A DNA stretch of 64,000 nucleotides from Biomphalaria glabrata. Lineage: Eukaryota; Mollusca; Gastropoda; Planorbidae. The stretch spans positions 35,970,323 to 36,034,322 of the forward strand of contig NC_074714.1 in assembly GCF_947242115.1 (NCBI RefSeq), written 5' to 3'. Of the stretch, positions 24,785-36,602 are shown in pieces (within the stretch, counting starts at the first letter, position 1; each line of letters starts with the position of its first letter). The notes below the pieces were generated by a model. That model did no database searches. It was not told the origin of the DNA and saw only the letters and a list, made by a program, of their open reading frames with translations. The position numbers and the translations under genes are program-made.

Positions 24785-24890
24785 TCTGCTAGTCAATGAT
24801 TTTCCTGGCTGATTCAAACAACCAATTCCATGCTCTAAAGACACTAGGGAAAAAGAAACACTTTCACAAATTTGTCCTAGCATATGTATG
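24785..24890 (-). mobile_element. CR1-like LINE 3' fragment, minus strand
   Basis: Reverse complement of the C-terminal block found at 31155-31250: 'cctagcatatg', 'ctagggaaaaag', 'ttttcctggctgattc'. Short and diverged. Confidence 0.7.
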
Positions 24891-26044
24891 GAATAAGATG
24901 CAATTATCTTTGTCTAGATCTGAGCATTTAATTACATTTGTTTTTAAATTGTATTTAATTTGTAAGTATTGTTTAGTGTTTTATGTATTTTACTTTTTAG
25001 TTTTCTGTCCTTAGCACCTTGTGTCTCTAAGTTTAGTGATTTTACTACTTAAATGTGAATATTAGGGGTGCACGGGATAGTCGCTCCGGCTTCTGCCGAA
25101 TATTCAGTCTTTTTTCACTATTGTGCAATGTTCGGCTCCGGTTGAATATCAGCGCCGGATAGTTGGCCGAATAGTAAAAAAGTACACCTTCTACCTATTT
25201 AATATGCATAAAGTGGAACTTGTTCCATTAATATCTGTTATAGAATGTTTAAATGTTTATATTTAAAACATAATAATGTGCTTAAAAATAGTGCCTATAT
25301 GAATATGCACCAAACATCTTTTCTTCATTTTGTCTTGACCTTTGTGTGAGTGTTTAACATGTTAAGATGTTATATTCCTTGACTATGTCATACTGACCAG
25401 ACTCTGTCTAGCTGTGCAGGTATATCTCCAGAGGTAGAGATGAATACCCCTTTTTATTTGTTTAGTCCATCACATTTAGTTTATTGATAGACAGGTGACC
25501 ACAAGTCAAATACGATGGATGTATGCACTCTTAAGAAGTCACACAAAAGAACTGAGTTTGTTTACTTGGTAGTAAATCTTAATAAGGGGGCTGGATTTCT
25601 AGCCACACCTCTACACAGGTAACTGGACAATGAGATTGCTTATTTGGAGAAAAATCTCAATCATGTGGCTGGACTACAGGCCACACATCTACAAGAGTAC
25701 CCTACTGAGTTTGCTTACTTGGATATAAATCTCAATTATTAGATGGACTAAAGATCACACCTAAATGAGTGACCTTTTGCTACACAGAACACAAATCACA
25801 AGATTTCATAGCCCAGTAAGCTAGTAACTAATTATTTTGTAGAAAAAAGGACAATACTAAGATTTGTGTATATTAGCATAAAAGACACGACCAGGACTCT
25901 CTTTAAAGGGTGAGCTAGACACCCCCAACTCCTTATTTTATTTATTAAGTCCTTGGCACTCAATTAGATAGACGTTGACATTTGTATAGCTAGAATGGAT
26001 AAAACCAACATACAAAGACAGCATACTACACTGTAAATAAATAT
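24891..26044. other. Intergenic, no gene seen
   Basis: A GC-richer piece at 25065-25185 starts 'aggggtgcacgggatag' and repeats 'cggataGT/cgaata' motifs, like the terminus of a hAT-type element, but no partner terminus was found. The rest is AT-rich with no conserved frame. Confidence 0.4.
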
Positions 26045-26595
26045 TACAGTTGATTTGCTGAAGTGCTAAGAAACACTTGACCTCTGTAACTAGTGTACGG
26101 GTATACTAGATCTACAAGCTTGACTGACCATGCCAATGTGTTATTTTTTGCCTGACCACTCAACACTATTGTGTATGCCCAATGAAAAAAAAAAGCGTGA
26201 TGGTCAACACCATCACCTATACACACTACACTAGGATTTGAGTGTAGGCCGACTACGGCCATCTGACTAGGTTATTAAAATCAGTCGAACACACAGTCTA
26301 TTTATTTATTTGGGTAGGGAGGGTATAGATGAGTTTTTTCTTCTATATTTGGTTTTCCTAATGCTATTAGATCTATATATATAACTGTAGGTCTAAAACT
26401 TAATCTCAATAACAGGCCTAAAGACATCAATTTAATCTATGCTTCGGCACCATCAGGTTCAAGCTATAAATAGGTACAATTGATGTTCCTGCTGTTAATA
26501 TAATATCGTTTGCCACAAATAAATTAATCTAAAACAATAAATATTGACCTACAACGCTTCAGATTTCAACAGCTACTATCAATATTAAGCCCTTG
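26045..26595 (+). repeat. Dispersed repeat family A, copy 2
   Basis: Shares with copy 1 'cttgactgaccatgccaatg', 'gtgttatttt', 'aaaatcagtcgaacacacag', 'gggtagggagggt' and a TATA-like 'aagctataaataggtac' near 26461, then 'aataaatattgacctacaac'. Single, without the internal duplication of copy 1. Confidence 0.75.
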
Positions 26596-26599
26596 AAGC

Positions 26600-27275
26600 C
26601 AGAACCAGAAGCGGTCCTTGGACTTTAAATGACAAGCCTGATGATCAGTTGTTAGTCTGAAATTCATGAACACATACATGCGACCGCTATTCAAGCCAGA
26701 TTGCACCTTTGAGAGATTTACATTAGTAAGTGACTTACTTTGACTTAATCCTGGGGAGCATAGGGCCTCAACCACACCTCTCCACCTAACTCGGTTCTGA
26801 GCAGCTTTCTTCATCAGCTCCCATGTCATTCCAGTACCCTCAGCTTCACTGATGACTTGGGTCTGCCCCCTTTCCTCTTTCCTTGTGGGTTCCAATCAAG
26901 TGCCTGCCTTGCAACACTGGTAGCTGGTTTTCGCAGGATGTGTCCTACCCAACTCCATTTTCGTTTTGTGATATCTTGGGCTATGTGCTTTTGTCTAGTT
27001 CTCTCCCACAAATCAACAGTAGTTATCTTTTCTGGCCACCTAATTCCTAATATCCGGTGTAGGCATCTGTTAACAAAGGTCTGCCTTAGAGTGCCAGATT
27101 GCTTGAATATTTGAAAAGGCAAACCTAGCTTTATTGATCTGAATTAGTATATCATCATCAGCTCCACCTTCTTTCCTAACTCTACTTCCCAGATATGAGT
27201 GAAGTGGTCCATATCAAGGATGTTTTCTCCCTGCAGCATGATTGGGTTCTCTAGTCTGTTGTTGATCCTCCATTA
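26600..27275 (-). mobile_element. RTE-like LINE, 3' fragment, minus strand
   Basis: Minus-strand frames include TFVNRCLHRILGIRWPEKI, then WERTRQKHIAQDITKRKWSW and VGHILRKPATSVARQALDWN, typical of the C-terminal part of RTE-type endonuclease-reverse transcriptases. One frame change joins this to a downstream 'WELMKKAAQNRVRWRGVVEA' block. It is truncated at both ends relative to a full element. Confidence 0.88.
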
Positions 27276-27654
27276 GTAACTAGTTCAATATATATTTACA
27301 TTTCAATTATTTCAATATATATTTACATATCCCATTGACCATCCCACACACACCCTTTACAGTTGGTGGCCTTGTAGATACACACACTCATGTTACACAG
27401 ATTAATTTGTGAAAGGCCTATCTGTCTATATATTGAGGTAAACAAATAAAATTATAGAATTCTTGGGTAAGAAAGCATTACGATGCCAGAGTCATAATAA
27501 AAAAAAGGCACTGACCAAAAAGCAACATTGAGCTTAGGAAATTAAAATACTTTTTAATATTGAATTAAAAAACAAACAAAAAAAAAAGGTCAGTGATTGA
27601 ATGTGGAATAAATATTTAGGAGTAGTAATGGGTGGAGGGGGGGATGAGATAAGC

Positions 27655-27849
27655 CAGTGTTTATCAAAACTGTGTTCTACAGAACTGTAGTGTTCTACGA
27701 GGCCTGAATAGGTGTTAAACAAACTACTGAAATAATTAACTAGTAGACCACAACATGAGTTTATCTCTCTAAAAAAATAAGCAAAATATTCCGCTAAATA
27801 CTCAGAATGTGCAAAGTGTTCCGTTAAGGATAAAGTTTGGGAAACACTG
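27655..27849. mobile_element. hAT-like MITE
   Basis: Starts CAGTGTTTATCAAAACTGTG and ends in the inverted GTTTGGGAAACACTG. Flanks 'agataagc' (27647-27654) and 'acataagc' (27850-27857) form an 8-bp duplication with one mismatch. 195 bp, non-coding. It abuts or lies inside the 5' part of the LINE that follows. Confidence 0.8.
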
Positions 27850-27864
27850 ACATAAGCCTTTATA

Positions 27865-30800
27865 GTGTTATGGCTCTGGCTATTTATTTTAATAATCACT
27901 AAATACACACTAGCTGAACACAGAACCAGATCTACCTTAGTCAACACTAAACTTAAAAAGGAAACAACAGTCATAATCAATCATCACACTTTAGATCAAT
28001 GCAACTTCAAAAATAACCTAACATACACATCCATAACACTAAAGAAGATTACCCATCACAAATGGAAGTTATCAATCAGACACAGCAGAAATAAGTACCT
28101 ATCACTGTTAATATTAATAGCAGGAGATGTAGAGTCAAATCCAGGGCCTAGATCTAAAGATAGATGCAACATCTGCAAAAAAGTATGCACCATGAAACAG
28201 AAAGCTATTCAATGTGACACCTGCAATGAATGGTACCATGCATCATGTCTCCATATGAATACACCTGTGTATTATGCCTTAGGCAACAAGATGCATCATG
28301 GCACTGTGTACCGTGTGGGTTACCTCAGTTTACATCAGGACTGTTTGATTCCTTTGATGCAGACACTTCTAACCCATACACCATCCTAAACACCATCCCA
28401 AACCAAACTCACCAACCATTAGCCAGATCCACTCCTGTTAAACCTAAATCTACTAAAATTAATACAACAGCCTCACTAAACAAACCTACTAAAGAAGTAA
28501 CACCAAAATACCTTAAAACCTTAGTAATAAATTTTCAAAGCATTAGGAACAAAACAGCAGACTTAGAAATTTTATTAGAATGTGAGAAACCAGACATAAT
28601 TGCAGGAACAGAAACTTGGCTACATCCTGAAATTTATAATGCAGAAATTTTCAACAGTAATTATGAAATTTTTAGAAAAGATAGGGCTGATAATCATGGA
28701 GGAGTTCTTTTAGCAATAAAAAACACTCTTATGGCAGAAGAAATTACCTTACCTAACTCAAAAAATATAGAATCAACATTTTGTAAAATTAATACCACCT
28801 CAACATCCCTAATAATAGGCAGCAATTACAGACCACCAAATTCTAGTTTAGAATACATGCAGGAACTATGTAATCAGATAACTACACTTAAAGAGACAAA
28901 TAAAAATGCAGTTTTTTGGATTATGGGTGATTTCAACCTACCTGATATAAATTGGAAAACACTCACCATAGATAAACACCAAAACCTTAAGGACATAAAT
29001 GAGCTTTTCATAGAAACTTTACACAACCTAAGTTTAGATCAAATCATTAAAAAGCCAACTAGATTAAACAACACATTAGATCTCTTCTTAACCAACAGAC
29101 CTGGATTAGTAGTTGATTATGATATTATCCCTGGTCTATCAGACCATGAGATCATAAAAATACATAGTCAGATAAAAGCAATAGCCAATACAAAACCCAA
29201 AAGAAAAATCTTACTCTGGAATAAATGTAACCTAACACAACTACACCAAGCTGCATTAATCTTTCAACAAACATTCTTATTAGAAAAAGACATTAACCAA
29301 CCAGTCGATGACCTCTGGAATTTCATTAAAAACCATCTTAAAAGCATTATAGAAAATCATATACCAACTAAATACACATCAAACAAAATAAATAAATGCT
29401 GGTTTAATAATAGACTAAAGAAGCTTTGTAAACAGAAGGAAAACCTATATAGAAAATTTAAAGAAACAAATGCAGAAAGAGTTTACAAAAAGTATATAAA
29501 AATTAAACACTTAACCCAAAAAGTAAGCAGACAGCTGTAGAGTGAATACATAAATAATGTAATATCTAAAGATAACAACAAAAACCTATGGTCATACATT
29601 AAGTCTAAGAAAATGGAAATAACAGGCATATCGCCATTAAAAGATGAACATAACATAATACATAATGATAATGAAACTAAAGCAAACATCCTAAACAAAT
29701 ACTTTGCATCAGCATTCTCAACCCCAGGAGACAAAGACATATTACTGAATTTGAACCAAGTAGACAACATAGAAGATATAGTAGTACAAGAAAATGGAAT
29801 TCAAAAACTATTAGCCAACACCAAACCAAATAAAGCATCTGGACCTGATGGTATTCCAGCTAGATTACTCAAAGAACTAAGAAATGAGCTAGCCCCAGTG
29901 TTCAAAATACTCTTTCAGGCTTCACTTAACCAGGGCAGAGTACCAAAGGACTGGAAAGAAGCTAATGTCACCCCCCCCCCTATTTAAAAAAGGAGAAAAA
30001 TCTGACCCAGGAAACTACAGACCAGTATCACTTACCAGCATCACATGTAAAATCCTAGAACACATAATATGTAGCAACATCATAAACCACTTAGACAAAC
30101 ATAATGTCCTCACACCATACCAACATGACTTTAGGAAATATAGATCATGTGAAACACAACTAATAGGACTAATTGATGATTTTTCAAAAGGTTTAGATAA
30201 TAGTAAACAAATAGATGCTATCTTACTAGATTTTTCCAAGGCTTTTGACAAAGTTCACCACCATAGTTTGCTTAAAAAATTAAAATATTTCGGCATTAAT
30301 GGTCCATTGCATCAGTGGATTAAAGATTTTCTGATAGGGACAGAACAAACTGTAATAATAAATGGCTCTAAATGAACACTGATAACAGTAAACTCAGGTG
30401 TACCTCAAGGAACAGTCTTTGGTCCACTACTATTTTTAATTTACATAAATGATTTACCAAAAATTGCATTAGTTCACGAACAAAAGTCAGATTATTTGCA
30501 GACGATTGCATAATATATAGAACAATAAAAACAAAACAAGACACAGATATTTTACAAAGAGAATTAGATGAATTACAGAAATGGGAATCAAATTGGAGCA
30601 TGTCTTTCCACCCAGAAAAATGTCAGTTGTTAAGAGTAACAAAAAAACTAAAACAAATTAATTCCACTTATCTTATTCATGGCAAACCAGTAACCCAGAC
30701 TAAAAACGCAAAATACCTAGGTGTTATAATAAATGAAAAACTATCATGGAATCCACATATTGATGAAACTACAAAAAAAAATCAAACAAAGCATTAGGAT

Positions 30801-31369
30801 TTATTAAAAGAAATTTCTATAAATCAAATAAGAACATAAAACTAAAATGTTATTTAACCTTGGTTAGGCCAATAATAGAATATGCATCCTCCGTTTGGGA
30901 CCCCTCAACTCAAGAAAACATTAAGAAACTGGAACAGACACCAAATAGAGCAGTGAGATTCATAACAAACGAATATTCACATTTGACTAGAGTAACACCT
31001 TTAGTAAAATCACTAAATTTAGAAAGCCTTCAGGAGAGAAGGCTCAAAAGTAAAGTAGCAATCATACATAAAACACTGAACCATAATCTTCAAATACAAA
31101 AACAAAATTTAATAAAATACTCTGAAAGACACAAAGATAAAGGCACATTCCTCGTCCCATATGCTAGGACAAATTTGTACAAATACTCCTTCTTCCCTAG
31201 TGCTATTAGAGCATGGAATGGGTTGCCTGAGCTAGCCAGGAAAACCAGTGACTTGGCAGAATTTAAGTCATTGGTTAATATGCATGACTAAATGCATGAC
31301 GCGTAGGACGTAATCATCTTCTTTTTTGAAGTAACGTCTGTATTATATAAGATAAGATAAGATAAATAA
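27865..31369 (+). mobile_element. CR1-like LINE with 2A motif, PHD finger, endonuclease and reverse transcriptase
   Basis: The most complete mobile element in the window. The first frame (27865-28389) has a hydrophobic N-terminus, a 2A motif AGDVESNPGP (GDVESNPGP at 28123-28149) and the start of a PHD finger (CNICKKVC, QCDTCNEWYHASC). The frame changes inside the PHD finger, and 28230-29540 continues with CVPCGLP and an APE-type endonuclease: FQSIRN, TETWL, MGDFNLPDINW, LSDHE. A TAG at 29538-29540 interrupts the linker. The reverse transcriptase follows ([52 protein letters not shown], and FADD in another frame near 30497), with frame changes at a C10 run (~29970), ~30373, ~30480 and an A9 run (~30770). 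The last frame ends 31291 with RAWNGLP. The 3' UTR ends in GATAA repeats. It matches the Jockey/CR1 group; no active frame remains. Confidence 0.93.
28105..28149 (+). other. 2A (StopGo) recoding motif in the LINE
   Basis: Encodes LSLLILIAGDVESNPGP-like residues 80-95 of the first LINE frame. The core D-V-E-x-N-P-G-P is exact; in known 2A peptides the ribosome skips the Gly-Pro bond. Placement just before the PHD finger would release an ~94-residue N-terminal piece from the downstream protein. 2A sequences have been reported in APE-type non-LTR retrotransposons; activity here is inferred. Confidence 0.9.
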
Positions 31370-31570
31370 GAATTTAAAAAAAGGGAGAGGATAATGTTTA
31401 ATAAACAATATATATATAGCATGAGAACTAATGAATGGGTGTAGCCGGTTGCTTGTTTGTTATCTGACAGTTCTACTTCATGTCTGTTCTACTTTCTTAA
31501 TGTTTTCTTGAGTTATGGCATGGAATATTTAACAGAGGATGCATATTAATTATTATATTCTAATAATGGT

Positions 31571-32057
31571 TGTCACAGATGCCATTATAGAATTATTTGT
31601 ACATTTCACATTTAAAAGAAATATAAACCCTTGACTGAGCCTCAGGAATTACCCCACAAATCTAGACCCTTGACAGCACCTCAGGTTTTACCCAAGACGT
31701 GATTATGATGTTGCAAATCTATTGGTTGATTTGAAATTAAACAAAGACATTTTTTTTAAAGAGTTAGCGCCAGAGAATTGGCGAGAGTAAAAAAGAACGC
31801 CAGTCGATAAAATATTTTCATAGTAGTCAGTCGGTCTTCTAAGAGCTCTGTTTTAAAAGCCTTTGTGATATTTTGTGTTGATTGATCTGTAATTTGTACA
31901 TAAGCTGTACTTACGTTTTATATTTAAATAAAGTTCCAGAGTTTTGTTTTAACAAAGAATCTTTTATTGTGATTCTAGATCGTAATTTATTCAACTATTT
32001 TTAATTCAAGTAAAATCCCCGGCATCACAACACATCGTGACATGCAGTGTTGTGACA
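31571..32057 (+). mobile_element. Solo LTR (fossil)
   Basis: Starts TGTCACAG and ends TTGTGACA, flanked by a 5-bp direct repeat 'atggt' (31566-31570 and 32058-32062). It contains a polyadenylation-like AATAAA near 31926. 487 bp with no internal retroelement region, so it is a solo LTR left by recombination. Ty3/Gypsy-like is a guess. Exact duplications suggest it is not very old. Confidence 0.75.
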
Positions 32058-32062
32058 ATGGT

Positions 32063-33839
32063 CTAAAGTCTAACCAAAGAGGCAATGTTGAATATAGCAT
32101 TTTTAGTTGTATGTTCTTGTTTGATTTGCAAAAAAAAAAAAAAAAAAATTCTTTTAATAAACTCCAATGCTTTTAAAGGTGATTTTTTAAATTTTAATTC
32201 AACATGAATTTCATTTATTAAATTTGGTTATATTTTAGATCTAGATTCTAGATCTATAGATCTAGTTAAGTATTGTAGTAGACATCTAGATTCTTGATAA
32301 AAGATATAATTATAATAGATCTAGATCTATATATATATGAATATTATATTATTATTAATTATTAATAATGATTCATTATTTATCATTATAAACACCTAGA
32401 GTCGTAAGCCTAGACTAGCCTAGACCTAGAGTCCTAGACTAGAGTGCCTAGACTATTGAGTGACTGACCTACATTCTATGCTAGATCAGTAGATCTAGGA
32501 AGAATATATTAGGGCAAATGCGGATATTACCTATATTAGTATTAAAACTGTAAATAAAAACATGCATAAACATGTTGTAATTTTCAATGAGTTACTAAGA
32601 GTGAATGAGTGCAACACTGAAACTGAACAGACTAGACTAGTAGTACGGACTCTCCGGACTGGAGATACATACTTTACATGGATTTCATACTATTGATAGT
32701 ATAGAGAGTGAAAGACAGTCACAGTTCTTATTAAATTCAATGTGATCATTTTGTTGTAGACTGAGATTCTAGAATAAAAGTTTTTACCTCGATCTATATA
32801 GATCTAATTTTCAATGGATTAATTATTTCTCATTCTGAAGTAAATCGTTTGTCCTCTTAGTAGATTAATAAATCCCATTTTTTATGTGTGTTTAGAATTC
32901 CATTTCAAATGTATCCGGAAGTTTACAAGTGTATAACTATGAAGTTACCTCCCCTGATTATCGTACCCTGAACTATATTAATTTGTTACATTGACACCTT
33001 CGATAGAGTCACGGATTGAGTTGTAGAGTTGCGCTGATTAATAACGTATTCATCCTGTTGTACTGTTAGACTATCTCTGTATATTAAAATAGAAATATTT
33101 AGGGTATGATCATGTTTTAGCTGGCGGCCGCCATATTAAAATGATGATAGCAACAGCTCCTAGGCAACCAATTGTTGCCAGATGGATTTTGTTGGTTAAA
33201 TAAAATGAGTTATAGTGTGCTGCCAACTATTACATGAATAAAATCTGAATACATTTAGATAAGAGGGAATGTAGACCTATTTATTTAAACAGGAAATAGA
33301 TGTACATTTTACTAGTGAATCTATATTATTTCTCAATATTTTATTTTGTATGTGTTGGTGTAGATTGAGTTTGTTAAGAATACATGTTTTTGTGTTCTAT
33401 TGAATCTGAAAAAAAAAATAAAAATAAAAAATCGGTATTTTTTGTTTTTTCACATAGATGTTCTTTTTTTTTTAATTTGATGATGCTTTATTTCATTATG
33501 TGTGTGTATGTACATATGCGTGTATATATGTGCATGTGTGTGCGTACGTACTTGCGCGTGTGTTTTATATGAAATTATTGAGAGTTAAAAAATACTTAGC
33601 TTATCAAGTATCTTATTAATGGTAAAACAATTAATGAGACATATTAATTCCACCATCCCCTCCTTTCTCATTCTAGGCAGGGGACTAGACTAAGGTAGAT
33701 TTATCAGTACCATCATTTTAGTACATTTTAGTTTAGAAAACGATTTTAAGGCGGTAGAGGAGACAAGTGCACGCTGACACAGTACCGCTAAAGCTTAAAA
33801 TTCGTCAATGTGCACATTACTTAGCTAGTCTTTGGTTTG
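32063..33839. other. Intergenic, AT-rich, AGATCT-rich stretch, no gene
   Basis: 32230-32500 is dense in 'tagatctagat'-type words, like 47380-47480 and 48085-48256. A CpG-containing 'ggcggccgcc' lies near 33124. No frame or repeat family recognised beyond this. Confidence 0.5.
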
Positions 33840-34275
33840 GGTTGGACATTAGAGTTGCATTAAAGAATAATCCATTTGGTTTATTGGCTTGACCACATAA
33901 CAGACGTTGTTACGGATAAATAGTATCCATGCCACAGCAACAATTGCGTAGGAAGGTCAACACAAACGTTACAAAGACACCCTTAAGAGTTCTCTCAAGG
34001 AGTGTGAGGGAAACGCTATAGCTCTGGGTCCTTTCTTATTGACTGCGGCCGTGAGTGTCGTGTTTCATGATATAACGCAAGGAGCTTGGTAATCAACAAA
34101 GAACGTAGATCTAAGATTTAAAAAAAAGGAAGATGAGAAATGAAGCAGGCATATCTGCTGCAACCCATGCCATCTATGTGGTCGGCTTTTTAAAAAAAAA
34201 ATGGACTCCAAAGCCATCTTCAAATTCATAGAAAATGGGAAATAATCTCATCTTCAGCTACGAAGGAGGCGCCAT
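33840..34275 (+). mobile_element. RTE-like LINE, decayed 3' end
   Basis: Frames contain a WLDHITD-like block (near 33885), 'YKDTLKSSL'-like remnants (near 33975) and a terminal zinc-finger-like CNPCHLCGRLFK near 34155-34195, the usual order at the end of these LINEs. Heavily decayed. Related to 3330-3890. Confidence 0.6.
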
Positions 34276-35839
34276 ATATTTAAGCTAGCTAATCTGCTCA
34301 TTAACTGATTAGCTACAGGTTACGTTAATGTGCAAAAATCGACAATTTTCCTCTAGATATAGGCCTACTGTTTAGGTACCGTTAATGTTAGGGTTAGGAT
34401 AGAGTTAGGTTTATCTAGGTATGCAAGCTCCTGCAAATAACTACAAAATAATAATTTAATTTATTAAGCGCTGTTAACAAAGCACTATAAACCTTTGCAG
34501 AGCTGATTATTTTGTGTGTCAAAAGAGTTGAGTCAAAGATAATTACAACACAACGTAATACCTGAACAAGTGGATACTGGTAGTTGGTGATAAATACGAA
34601 ATTAGTCGTATTCTAATTCTGTTCTAAAGTTGCTGCTCGGCGGTCTGGAAGTTCAAAAGAAAACAGCGCCCACTTTTACTGCGCCAAATACCCATATTGT
34701 TCATATCTCACAACCATCAAAGAAATACCTCACTTATTAGACGTCCCATATTTGACCACTGAAGCAATACACCACAGGTGCCTTATATAAGTCACACTCA
34801 TACAATACGCCTCACACGCACACCAATTACCATTCACACGAGGGGAGGGGAGTCATATATGGAAAATGAAAGAATGTCAAGAAGAGGGGAGGGAAGAGAA
34901 AGTGGCGAAAGAAAACTAAGTCTTACGGGGGGGGGGGGACAGAAGTTAGCAAGACATCCAGGATGACATAACATCCAGACGATGGCGTTTTCGGCTAGCG
35001 GCTCATGGGTGTCCCTCTTTGCTTTAACAGTGATAAGGGGAGGGAAGCTAAACGACCTCTGTGACCCGAAGCTGAGTCTGCCTTGGTCCAATAAATGGAA
35101 AACGGTGTGTGTGTATGTACAGTAGATGGACTGGGTGACAAACTCAGCTCTGCTATTAACATATCATTTTATTCTTTCTGACTCACAATCGACTGGTGTC
35201 TGGAAATATTTAAGCTCCCAGTAATTTAAGCACCCGGGACCGGGAAATCGGGCACTTTTTGACAAGGCAGAAAATTAGGCACTCTTCAATAGAGACTTAA
35301 TTTAGAAGATAATTGATTTTTTTAGCGCATGTTTTATTCCGAAAATACCAACAATAACTAATTTTCAACAGAATGTTCATGAATCAAAAGAAAAGCTGAC
35401 AAACGGAAAAAAAAGTACAATCACAAGAATACGGGGGAAAATCACATTATATAATTTAGGCCTGCACATCAAAGGATTCTGTGGAGGGGAGGTAGAGATG
35501 ATTCCCCGCTTAATGCTTCACATCCACCACCAACCCGTTAGATTAATTGTTCATATTATTTTTTTTTTAAATATATATTATGTCGCTGCCTCTCTCTAAT
35601 GTAAAATTCAGCCACTCATAAGTCAGTAGTAAATGCAAAGTCAAGTTTGAGGGTAGAGTATTGAATTTTGCCATTTCAGCCCCCCCCCCCTTTTAAACGA
35701 TAAAGCAAAAGATTCCGATGATAGATACAGAGTCGGATCGGGTGTGATGACGATAAATATAATCGCCTTATCCCCAACTACCTTAACCTTTAAGATGTGC
35801 TTGTGGAAGGGAAGGCAGAACAGAATGATAAATTTGTCA
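34276..35839. other. Intergenic, no gene seen
   Basis: Contains a 12-nt G run (about 34927-34938), a 10-nt C run (about 35681-35690) and a purine-rich stretch at 34840-34940. No conserved frame. Confidence 0.5.
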
Positions 35840-36290
35840 AATTCAGATAAATCTAACAAAAAAAATACTAACCCTAACCCTAACCCTGAAGACATTAAAC
35901 GTCGTATAAATCTAGCGCGTCAGACATTTACTGATTTACACAGCTAAAACCAACCTGACTGTAAATCTCCTCACATCTCAAACAAGACTAAACTAAGAAT
36001 CTTTAACTCTATTGTCAAGGCTGTCCTATTGAATGATTCGGAAACATGGAGAACAACTGAAGCGACAACAAAAATAGTACAGACCTTCATCAACAGATGC
36101 CTGAGAAATATCCTAAAAATACACTGGTACGACAAAGTAGAAAACACCAAACTGTGGGAGATGAGTGGGCAGAAAAATATAGAGGCAGAGGTGTAGATCT
36201 TAGAGAGGAAGTGGAGATAGATTGGTCACAAGAGAAAATGCCGATAGAGATCTAAAGACTGTTTTTGACAGTAGAAGTTCCCTGTAAGCA
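35840..36290 (+). mobile_element. RTE-like LINE, reverse-transcriptase fragment
   Basis: Reads EDIKRRINLARQTFTDLHS up to a stop at 35944, then ISNKTKLRIFNSIVKAVLLN, TFINRCLRNILKIHWYDKVE and LWEMSGQKNIEAE. These are the standard 'RINxARxxF', 'KxRIFNSxVKxVLL' and 'FINRCLRxIL' motifs. Not continuous to the LINE 3' end. Confidence 0.85.
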
Positions 36291-36477
36291 AGCACTGATA
36301 GTTACTTTCATTGGCCTACAGTGACAGGATTGCGCAATGCATCTGGCCCTATTCGGCACCTTCGACACGCCCTATTACAGTAAGACCTGGACTTCATCAT
36401 TCTCTGGTCAATCTGTTGTTTCCCGATCAAAGGATCCAGCTATACACACCCACCCCTCCCCTACCAGCCCCATGCCG

Positions 36478-36602
36478 CAGATTCACCCCTCCCTGCCCGC
36501 TCCCGCATTTTCACCCCACCCCCTGACCACCCTCCCAGTCCGCTCCCGCTGTTTAACCCCACCCCTGACCACTCCCAGCCCGCTCCCAAAGTTTCAACAA
36601 TT
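36478..36602. repeat. C-rich minisatellite, ~41-bp unit, about 2.5-3 copies
   Basis: Three copies of a 'cc(c/g)gctcccg' ... 'ccccacccctgaccac' unit on a pyrimidine-rich strand. Open frames across it are composition artefacts. Confidence 0.8.

Noticed and set aside
26857-27114. 85-residue plus-strand frame
   Set aside because: Antisense shadow of the RTE-like LINE fragment on the minus strand.
27534-27980. 148-residue minus-strand frame
   Set aside because: It runs antisense through the hAT MITE and the LINE 5' part; its hydrophobic content comes from AT-rich sequence.
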